In this document: positions 56,946 through 64,000 of the stretch, piece by piece
Numbering within the stretch: the first letter of the stretch is position 1
How the letters are laid out: every line of letters starts with the position of its first letter
Notes under the pieces: generated by a model
What the model was told of the DNA's origin: nothing
What the model saw: the letters and a program-made list of their open reading frames with translations, nothing else
Databases searched by the model: none
Origin: Cordilura impudica
Lineage: Eukaryota; Arthropoda; Insecta; Diptera; Scathophagidae
DNA length: 64,000 nt
NCBI GenBank assembly: GCA_963682025.1
Contig: OY821519.1
Location: 103,860,480 to 103,924,479 of the forward strand
Direction of reading: 5' to 3'
Position numbers and translations under genes: made by a program

Positions 56946-57542
56946 CGAGAAAATGTATGGCTTATGGGCCCAGGAATTTCTTTCGATGCGTTATAAACGG
57001 AATGACAAACTTATATATACCCTCTGCATATATAACTTTGATATATACCCCTGTATAGGGTTTTAAATCGATTAGTATTGAAAATTTTTGATTTAATAAA
57101 AAAAAAAATTGTAATTGCATTTTAGATTTGTCTTGGAACGTCTGAGAATTTATAAACAATTGTTAATAAATGAATAATCATCTAAACTATTTGTAGAAAT
57201 CATCTTGATTATTTTTTAATATAGCGCTTAATTTTAAAATTTTGCGTTATCCCCGAAAGTGCGTGTAATATTATTAATTGGTTAGAAGTTCCATATGATT
57301 AATGTAAGTGTATTACACACTTTTAACGTGTAGTCTTCTAGAACTGTTGCTAGGGGATCGACAGAATTTATAATTCCAACAAAATGGAATTCGTGTCACA
57401 AATGAAACCATGCTCACAACCACTACAAGCAACCTTTGCATTCGCAATGGAAGACTAGAAAGTTTTTCAATTTTATTAAAAAAAATATATTTATTGAAAT
57501 AGAAATAAAATGTTAAATGTGACAAACGTAAATTTATTCAAT
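56946..57542. other. no recognisable gene
   Basis: Around 56995-57065 are family B-like words (ATATATACCCTCTGCATATA, TATATACCCCTGTATAGGG). The rest is unassigned. Frames at 56962-57159 and 57313-57525 lack motifs. Confidence 0.3.
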
Positions 57543-57750
57543 ATTCATATTTGCAACCTGTAGTTTGATTACAAGGTTTACATGGACACACAGACGGAAG
57601 GACGGATGGACAAACTTCGCTAATTCGACTCAAAATGTGTTGCTGGGTCGAGCGGTGTAATAAAAGATGGGTCTAAGTCAAATATTTTTGGTAATTACAA
57701 GCAGCAGCACAAAGTCATTATACCCAAACCACATGGTGGTATAGGGTATA
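57543..57750 (+). mobile_element. family A copy 10, 5' truncated
   Basis: Begins ATTCATATTTGCAACCTGTA, keeps the GGAC tract (ACGGAAGGACGGATGGACAA) and the end CCACATGGTGGTATAGGG. The first 600 bases are missing. Confidence 0.75.
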
Positions 57751-57769
57751 AAAACTCATTAATTGAAAA

Positions 57770-57930
57770 TGTTGACATTCATGTTAAAATAGAAATAACT
57801 ATTGCAAAGTGCCATCTACTGTAGCATAGTCACACTGAGCCAAATAAAGTGACTCTCTGTTTGTTAATACAAAAAAAATGTATTTTCCCTAAAACAGAAT
57901 ATTGCACAATTTTTATAAATAAAATAACAT
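57770..57930 (-). repeat. dispersed repeat F, copy 2
   Basis: TTGACATTCATGTTAAAATA, GCCATCTACTGTAGCATAGT and AAATAAAGTGAC are the reverse complement of words at 2740-2885. Confidence 0.6.
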
Positions 57931-58083
57931 GCGGTTATTATGTATATACATATATATGTATATATAATAAAGGTTGATTTTTTAAGAGCTATAGGAAAAT
58001 TTTCAAAAAAAAAAAAAGAAACACATAAAATTCAGAAAAATGCATGAAATCTTTATTTGAATCGATAGTACGATCCATATAAT

Positions 58084-58749
58084 TTAATGTTTGAAGATTA
58101 TTTCATTCAAATGTTGCTTAGTCCCATTTTGGCATACTCTTTCCAACATTTCGGCTGGTATCTCACGAATAAATGCTTCAATGTTGTCTTCCAATGCGTC
58201 AATTGAATCGACATTGTCTGTATAGACATGAAATTTAACATAGCCCCAAAAAAAAAGTCTAAAGGCGTTAAATCGCACGATCTAGGCGGCCAATTGACCG
58301 GTCCCGAACGTGATATAAAATGTTCACCGAACTCGCCTCTCAATAAGTCCATTGTTGCGCGTGCTGTGTGGCATGTGGCACCGTCTTGTTGAATCCACAT
58401 GTCATGCGAGTCAAGCTCTTGCATTTTGGGCAAAAAAAAGTTGGATATCATCCCTCGGTAGCGCTCACCATTCACAGTTACGTTACGATTCGCATCATCT
58501 TTGAAGAAGTACGGCTGATAATCACTTCAAAATCGACAATTCTGCTTATTTGCGTACCCATTGAGCCAAAAATGAGCTTCGTCGCTGAACACAATTTTTC
58601 GGTAAAAAAGTGGATCTTCGGCCAACTTTCCAAGAGCCCATTCACCAAAAATTCTGCGTTGCGGTAGGTCGTTCGGCTTCAATTCCTAAATCCTTCTGCA
58701 AAATTTTCCACGTTGTTGAGTAACAGAGGCCCAACTGCTGCGAACGGCG
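58084..58749 (-). pseudogene. DD41D mariner transposase, C-terminal part
   Basis: Carries the second and third aspartate boxes: MWIQQDGATCHTARATMDLL and WPPRSCDLTPLDFFF, 41 residues apart. Upstream it keeps VFSDEAHF (first aspartate, near 58575) and NGYVNKQNC. Two lesions are visible: a run of nine A at 58248-58256, against eight T in the 33 kb copy, shifts the frame between LTPLDFFF and WGYVKF; and about 75 bases are missing near 58523 (KVTVWCGLWAGGIIG is absent). The C-terminus EIPAEMLERVCQNGTK is in the shifted frame and ends at 58084. Joined in the ancestral mariner to 62592-62867. Confidence 0.85.
58745..58749. other. Transib target site duplication, left
   Basis: CGGCG directly before the element. 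The same five bases follow it at 62587-62591. Five-base GC-rich duplications are the known Transib signature. Confidence 0.9.
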
Positions 58750-58784
58750 CACAGTGGCTGAAAATCATTTTTCATTGGCCAAAA
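58750..58784 (+). repeat. Transib left terminal repeat, RSS-like
   Basis: Heptamer CACAGTG (58750-58756), 23-base spacer (58757-58779), then CAAAA (58780-58784) where a signal nonamer would start. Pairs with 62552-62586. Confidence 0.88.
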
Positions 58785-59047
58785 TTCTGTAACTTTTGAA
58801 CCGATCAAAATATTTTAGTACTGTTTTTTTTAGTAGATAGATAGATAGTTGATCTTGACTCAGTGTGAATTTCATTTAAATTGATTGAGTACTTTTTAAG
58901 GAATTCTAGGTCAAAATTTAACTTTTGATTTTTTTTAACTTTTAGCGTGATATATGTTTTTTTTTATTTATTTTTATTTATTAGAAAGTGTCATATTTGG
59001 AGTTAAATAATTATTTTAAACATTTTTTGTAATAATGAAATTTTTTT

Positions 59048-59100
59048 AATGCTTACACTCAAAAAAATTTTTACACTCAAAAAAATTTTTACACGCAACA
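59048..59100. repeat. TTACACTCAAAAAAATTTTT tandem units
   Basis: Two exact neighbouring units of ACACTCAAAAAAATTTTT and a third altered one (ACACGCAACAAAATAG), in the 3' non-coding part of the Transib. A TTACACTCAAGG word recurs near 59180. Confidence 0.75.
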
Positions 59101-59501
59101 AAATAGTAAAATTCACTATAAATTTAACTAGTATTACTAAAAAATTAAAAATGTTTGCTATCAAATTTGCAATTTGCTTACACTCAAGGAATATTATTAT
59201 TACTACAGAAAAATTTATTAGTGTTTGCTGCCTAATTTGTTACACTAGCTAAATAAATCTGCTAAACATTAGCGCAATGATTTTAATTTTTTTTTAATTT
59301 TGATATGAAAATATGGGTTCTTATTTTTTGAATCTTTCTTATCTATTAAAACATTGCATTCATATGTGGGAAACCTTTTAAGAATAAAAACTGCAATAGA
59401 TTTAAATAGCATTTGTAACAATGGTAGGTTCTGTTTATTATTATTTTTTACTAATACTATGTTTTTCGTACTTAAATAACAATGAAAGGCAATTATAATT
59501 A

Positions 59502-61570
59502 TTATTCATTAGACTCAAATATTGATTGCAAATATTCCATATTTTGTTCTGTGCTATTTCTGTTCTTTAGTAGTTTTTTGGCTTCTTCATCTAAATCCCG
59601 ATGTTCCACTTTCCATTGATTTCGAATACTGGAGATGAACGGATCTGACGTTGCCAATAATATATTAAATAGATCTTCATTTGTGGAATTTCGTGACATT
59701 TTTCTAGTATTGTGCTGTCTATAAAATCTGTAATCCTTGTTCCTTTTTTCCTGAGCCTCCTCTGATAGATCTCCAAGTGGCACCAAATGATATTTAATGA
59801 CATCTTCTCCATGATAAAGGATTTTGTGGACTGTTGCAGACATATTTCTCCATGGGTAGTTGGTTGTATATATTTTTGCAGTTTCCTTAGCATAATCTCC
59901 AAAATTTCTAGAGTCAATTTCTTCATTGCACGCAAGTACTTCTAGGATTATTTTAAATCTGAAAATAAGGTTTAAATCCACTCCTGTTATTTCAGATCCT
60001 GTTTCTGGATCTGAAAAGAATCTTCTTGCGGTATTGCCATCATTTGTATTGCCTTTGGCTGATCTATAATCAATCCAAATTTGCGATATTCATCTTGAAC
60101 ATGTTTCTTTTTTGAACTTCTTAACTCTTTGTTGGTTTCGTTGTTTCTTATTGATCCTGAAGGCCCGAAATCCAAATCATAACTGATTTTTAGTATGTGT
60201 TCCATAAGTCGTATTCTTGCATGTAGTGGTGATAATCCAAATTCGAAGGCATCGGTATTATCGAATGATTTTGTCGGGACTTGGTTTAATTGGCTTGATG
60301 TTGCTTGGCATATAATGCAGCTGGATGCAGCCTTCGTGTTAGTCAAAGCCTGACCTACTTTTCCATCTATCATTGTCAGCACTAATTGGTAGCTTACTTC
60401 AATTTGCTGCCCATCTAACTGTAATTGTAATGGCTGTAGTGTTGCTATTTGGGCCTTGATATCACTAACTTCTTTGTTAATGGCATCATGACTTTCTTTT
60501 TTGAATTCAAATTTGATTGGCCTGCAGTATTTCGTAGAAGATGGTGTCTCATTTTTCCAAATATCCATTGTTTGCGTTGTACTACTCGAAGGCTCCGAAT
60601 CTTCCAAAATCTTTTTCAATCGCAATGGTACAAATGATACCATGAACATATCTGAGTCCGAAATATTTTCACATACAACTTGTTTGTATTGTTTTTGTCC
60701 CGAAGAACCATCACATCCCCATTTACAAAATAGAATTAACTTTGTGTTTCCATATTTCTTTAACTCAGTTCCTGTTATTGATTGTAGCAAGCGTTTGGCT
60801 GTGTGATCAAGTAAAGATTGTAGTTGTACTTCTGCCGAAATTGGTGTGATTGTAATAGTGTCCTTTGATGGCAAACAGTCTATTTTAGCAGCTGTTATGT
60901 GATGATATGCTGGATACATATTTGAGCCTTTTTCAATCGCACGCAATCTGAGCTGAATATATTGGTGTTTTGTTAATTTCAAATCCAGAAATAATGCTAA
61001 TGCCTCCTCATTTGTGAACTGTTTTGCATCGCTCGGAGTTGGTATACTTTTAAGAATTCGCTTTGTTCTCACTGGACTAGCATTACAAGTTTTTTCAATG
61101 ATATCCACTTTTGTTAATTGGTTTTGTACTCGTAATTGATGTAGAAAAGATTCTTTTATATTTGTAGAACCAATTTCCTCGTTAAAATTTTTAAGTTTCC
61201 GCCTCTTAGATCTATCGCTGCAGTTGTCCAATGATTTGCGTGGTCTTCCAGCCTTATCTAGCTTTGCTGTTTCTCCACCAACATTAAGTTGGCCTTCTAA
61301 CCAGTTTGCACTTTTATTATAAAACTTTTGTTTACAGTAGTTAACTTCTTTCAATCGTTTTTTTAGTACTTTGACGAAATTAGATAATTGCTCTTGTATT
61401 TCGGTACTAGACGAATTTAAGTTTAATTTTATTTTAACGTAACTAAGAACATCTTCCTGGTTTTTGTTTCGAAAATACTCTTCGGCCAGTTCTTTATAAC
61501 TAAAGTTCTCCATATTTTTCTCAATATTTTTATTTGCGTCTGTTATCACTTTTTTATCACTTTTTATCAC
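59502..61570 (-). pseudogene. Transib transposase (RAG1-core family), one frameshift
   Basis: DDE recombinase that cuts at CACAGTG-type ends. Start ATG at 61570; the N-terminal part has FVKVLKKRLKEVNYCKQKFY and KSANWLEG. Catalytic region: first D in CKWGCDGSSGQKQYKQ (near 60700), with MVSFVPLRL after it; second D in QLVLTMIDGKVGQALTNTKA (near 60370); then a zinc-type CIICQAT and GLSPLHARIRLMEHIL. The frame slips at the AAA of CCAAAGGC (60054-60056); reading one base over gives GNTNDGNTARRFFSDPETGS, then YPWRNMSATVHKILYHGEDV and LGDLSEEAQEKRNKDYRFYR, where the family's E is expected, and TSDPFISSIR. Both parts total about 690 codons, full length for Transib. It looks like a single deleted A; no other lesion seen. 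No intron needed. Confidence 0.88.
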
Positions 61571-62551
61571 TTGCGAATATACGTCCGTACACTTGAAGTA
61601 TTAACTTATTATTGAGTAATCCCTTATAGAATCCGTCATTTTATACATTTTTAGGTACATGTTATTCACACATTGATCTTTAATTTCATAGCAGGTAGTA
61701 CTTAAATTGAACAAAACTGCACTTGTTATCCAGACTTCAATATCAGGTAAAACTAATTAGTTTCTCGCCAATATGGGGTGGTTTTTTATCTTTAGTGGTT
61801 TAGTGCCGCGATTATTGACAAACTTATAAAATTGTTTATGACTTTGGTTGACCCTTAAATTTGACAACAGGTAAATTAAGAAAGAGATCATTTGTTTACT
61901 GTAGAACCTATTGTGATCATTTTATGACTTATTTTTTTGCTGATCAAAACAAAGCCAATAAACCCTTTCGCAGGTATTTTATTTAATTATTTTACTTTTA
62001 CGTAGTCTAAAGTAAAAAAACAAAATTTTTTTTAGAGTAATTTTTTTAGAGTAATTTCATTAAAATGAAAAAAGTGTTCTACCGGGGGCTCGTGGGGGGT
62101 GCAAAAGTATATATAGAGTTAAACAGGATACATTCGCCTTTCTCCGGGTGGTATACGTTTCTTGTTCCCTTACTTCCTTTAGAAGTTCTATTCCACTAAA
62201 GTTTAAATTTGAGAAAAATATAGTGGTTTCATAAATATTTCATAACGCCCCTAATATCAAACGTTAGAACTGTGACTACTTACAAAAACTAAAGACTATA
62301 ATCCTGCTAACATTATAAAAAAGACCGCAGGCCAATATCGATGATAGCTTGCGAGTAGTAACCATTTATTTTTGATAAAAAACAAAAAAAAAAACACCTT
62401 TTGCTGAATTAAAAAAACAGTTGAGTTTGACAGCATGCCACGCCCACAATTATCAATAGTTTAACCTAATTTTTTGGCTACCTTAATCTGGATATATAAG
62501 CTACAAAAAGGAGTAAAAATTTTAAAAATCGATGACAAAAAAAAATTTGAC
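61571..62551. other. Transib 5' non-coding region
   Basis: Lies between the transposase start codon and the right end. It must hold the promoter, but I see no clear initiator or TATA arrangement that I can defend. A GGGGGCTCGTGGGGGG patch near 62086 is the only GC-rich spot. Confidence 0.5.
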
Positions 62552-62586
62552 TTTTGGCCAATGAAATCAAAATTTGAGCCACAGTG
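62552..62586 (-). repeat. Transib right terminal repeat, RSS-like
   Basis: Reverse complement: heptamer CACTGTG (62586-62580), 23-base spacer (62579-62557), CAAAA (62556-62552). Same spacing as the left end; one heptamer base differs. Confidence 0.88.
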
Positions 62587-62591
62587 CGGCG
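62587..62591. other. Transib target site duplication, right
   Basis: CGGCG, identical to 58745-58749. Confidence 0.9.
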
Positions 62592-62867
62592 CCGAATCGA
62601 TAATTGATGGTCATCATTAACACTGGCCGATACAGCTGCGATATTTTCTTCAGTTCGCACTCTACGTAAGAGTGTTGGTGTCTTAATGTCCAACAATGTA
62701 AATTTGATGCGAAATTTAGTCACAATAGCCCGAATAGCCGTTTCAGTGGGTCGATTAAACTGACCATAAAATGGAAGAAGCGCGCGATGAACTTTCTTAA
62801 CAGAGCACGTATTTTGATAATAAAATTCAATAACTTGCAAGCGTTGTTCGTTTGTAAGACGATTCAT
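62592..62867 (-). pseudogene. DD41D mariner transposase, N-terminal part
   Basis: ATG at 62867: MNRLTNEQRLQVIEFYYQNT, KKVHRALLPFYGQFNRPTET, AIRAIVTKFRIKFTLLDIK and VNDDHQLSIRRR, i.e. both N-terminal helix-turn-helix regions. The frame runs into the Transib just after SIRR. Across one CGGCG it continues as RSQQLGL in the other half, the expected family sequence, so the insertion point is exact to the base. Confidence 0.85.
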
Positions 62868-63076
62868 GGTTAAATTATAGACCAAACTGAAGATGTTTGA
62901 CAATGAAACAAAACACTAAACGTGCGTCAGCTGTTTAAACCAGTGTTGCCAAAAAGATAATAGCTAAAAAATCACCCTTTATATAGAATATATGTACATT
63001 ATATTTTTATTATTTAATATATGAATGTATGTATGTATATGTAAATATTGCATACAAAAAAAAAAAAAAAAAAAAA

Positions 63077-63448
63077 CAGGTAAGAAATTAAGTCGGTTTA
63101 GACCATCCTGACCATATTTGGTAAAGTCAGTTATATTTGGAAAAAATATATACAAACCAAAATCTGTGAAAAATCTGTGCAATGTTTTTTTTTTATAGAT
63201 ATAAATGAGTATCAGGAGGCAGCTCTATATGGGGCCAATGACGAAGAATTGTCCTATAGGGAATATTTTTCAACTAATGACACAGAGACACAGAGACGGA
63301 CGGACGGAAGGATATCGCTAAATCAGCTCAGATAATGATTTTGATTCGATCGGTATAATAAAAGATGGGTCTGGCTCTAATATTTTTGGTAGTTACAAAC
63401 AGCAGCACAAAGCTATTATACCCAAACCACATAGTGGTATAGGGTATA
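63077..63448 (+). mobile_element. family A copy 11, internally deleted
   Basis: AACAGGTAAGAAATTAAGTC, then GGTTTAGACCATCCTGACCA: the family sequence from the palindrome jumps about 190 bases ahead. It keeps GACGGACGGACGGAAGG and ends CCACATAGTGGTATAGGG. Preceded by an A run of about 19 (63058-63076). Confidence 0.8.
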
Positions 63449-63617
63449 AAATACAATACCAACAGCCAGGGGTTTGGCGTTCTCAAGTTAAACTTTCCTT
63501 TGTGATCTGTTATATTTTTCTTGACGTCTGAGTAACATAATTATCATAATTATCACTCATACGCCTAAGTATTATAATTAAAACGTGTTTATATAATACA
63601 TCTAGTTAATGTAATAA
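63449..63617. other. no recognisable gene
   Basis: Short AT-rich spacer between a family A copy and repeat E. Confidence 0.3.
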
Positions 63618-64000
63618 TAATAAATAGCAGATTTCAGCCCTCGAAATTCGAGCGCCAATTCTAGGAAAATTTATTTTTCCATTAAATAAAGACCCTAAAA
63701 GTATGCTAATCAATTTAGCCAATTCACAAATCAATACAAAAAACAAACTCATTTTTATTACAAACACATTAACAAATATAATAAAAGCAATTTACTCAAA
63801 ATAAAGGAAAAAATTTATAAATCTGTAAATCTGAAAAATGGCTAAAAAGAAATACCTTTCAAATAATATACGTTTGGTCAAAACCGGGATAAAATGGTAG
63901 AACAAAACAGCAGTCACAAGAAATCGCCTAGCGTATTAATATTATAGATTTGCTACATATTTGAAGAATGAAATGGGATATCATCAAGCAAACAAACACT
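63618..64000 (+). repeat. dispersed repeat E, right copy
   Basis: Matches 1165-1640 word for word in order (TCAGCCCTCGAAATTCGAG, AAATAAAGACCC, GCCAATTCACAA, AAATCTGTAAATCTG, ATATACGTTTGGTCAAAA, TATTAATATTATAGATT). It is cut by the end of the window. Confidence 0.7.

Larger units (their letters stand above)
58750..62586 (-). mobile_element. Transib DNA transposon (RAG1-related), near-intact
   Basis: A 3,837-base element flanked by CGGCG. The left end starts CACAGTGGCTGAAAATCA and the right end, reverse-complemented, starts CACTGTGGCTCAAATTTT; both continue to TTTCATTGGCCAAAA at the same distance. The first seven bases equal or nearly equal the CACAGTG heptamer of V(D)J recombination signals. 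One long gene (59502-61570) on the minus strand encodes a RAG1-core-like transposase. The rest is AT-rich and non-coding. It sits inside the DD41D mariner's transposase gene, so it is younger than that element. Superfamily assignment rests on three independent signs: ends, target duplication and protein motifs. Confidence 0.93.
57970..62979 (-). mobile_element. rosa-like DD41D mariner, split by Transib
   Basis: Ends AAGGTTGATTTTTTAAGAGC (57970) and, reverse-complemented from 62979, AAGGGTGATTTTTTAGCTAT. TA lies on both sides (57968-57969 and 62980-62981), the mariner target. Removing the Transib and one copy of its 5-base duplication leaves 1,168 bases, close to the usual mariner size. The transposase runs on the minus strand. 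The right-hand end nearly matches the left end of the broken plus-strand copy at 33228. Confidence 0.88.

Noticed and set aside
60449..60806. Plus-strand frames of 62 and 101 codons
   Set aside because: Opposite-strand shadows of the Transib transposase.
1..64000. Search for tRNA and rRNA genes, and for LTR retroelement or viral-type genes
   Set aside because: No B-box/A-box pair with a foldable cloverleaf, no rRNA wording, no gag-pol-env order and no paired LTRs were found by eye. A tRNAscan and profile search would be needed to exclude short or decayed ones.

Overview
This is strongly AT-rich, intron-bearing eukaryotic DNA, best read as an intergenic, large-intron or heterochromatic stretch of a fly genome (Diptera, probably a calyptrate or other brachyceran fly). 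The organism is an inference from the repeat content: two families of short non-coding elements that look like Drosophila INE-1/DINE-1, rosa-like DD41D mariners, a PIF/Harbinger and a Transib. I recognise no host protein gene and no tRNA or rRNA gene. Almost everything that can be named is a transposable element or a relic of one, and many are nested inside each other.

Layout. 0-9 kb: a Tc1-like helix-turn-helix scrap, a dispersed repeat that returns at the far end of the window, an INE-1-like element (family B) and a repeat with about 140-base internal units (family C). 8.7-17.2 kb: a relic of an arthropod repeat-protein family (motifs FIDxSK, CGDLKV, CxLCLWDSR) split by a family A element, a mariner relic, a second family C copy carrying a hairpin MITE, more family A copies and a non-LTR retrotransposon relic. 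17.1-21.9 kb: a complete PIF/Harbinger (3,931 bp, 35-base inverted repeats, TTA target duplication) lying inside a family A copy. It has an open four-exon DDE transposase gene and a convergent MADF/BESS-type accessory gene with one in-frame stop. 24.2-25.9 kb: a TTAA-flanked element of piggyBac type. 26-34 kb: two broken mariners, a long-inverted-repeat element with a second copy of the FIDxSK family, several MITEs and family A copies. 34-37 kb: no recognisable features, possibly host sequence. 37.2-41.6 kb: a palindromic element with long arms, split by a Jockey-like retrotransposon and carrying another MITE. 42-52 kb: family C, family A, a broken DDE-like gene of an unnamed insect family, a piggyBac relic and a Penelope-like relic. 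52-57 kb: family B copies and TTCTTAAAAAGTA minisatellites. 57.9-63 kb: a DD41D mariner split by a Transib.

The most notable locus is the Transib at 58750-62586. Transib transposases are the relatives of the RAG1 recombinase of vertebrate immunity. This copy has an exact 5-base GC duplication (CGGCG), termini opening CACAGTG/CACTGTG like the RAG signal heptamer, an identical 23-base spacing to a CAAAA motif at both ends, and a transposase reading frame broken only by one apparent single-base deletion. The Harbinger is the other young-looking autonomous element: its transposase gene is fully open, and its accessory gene differs from open by one stop codon. Both give precise insertion histories, because the sequence they interrupt can be read straight across one copy of the target duplication.
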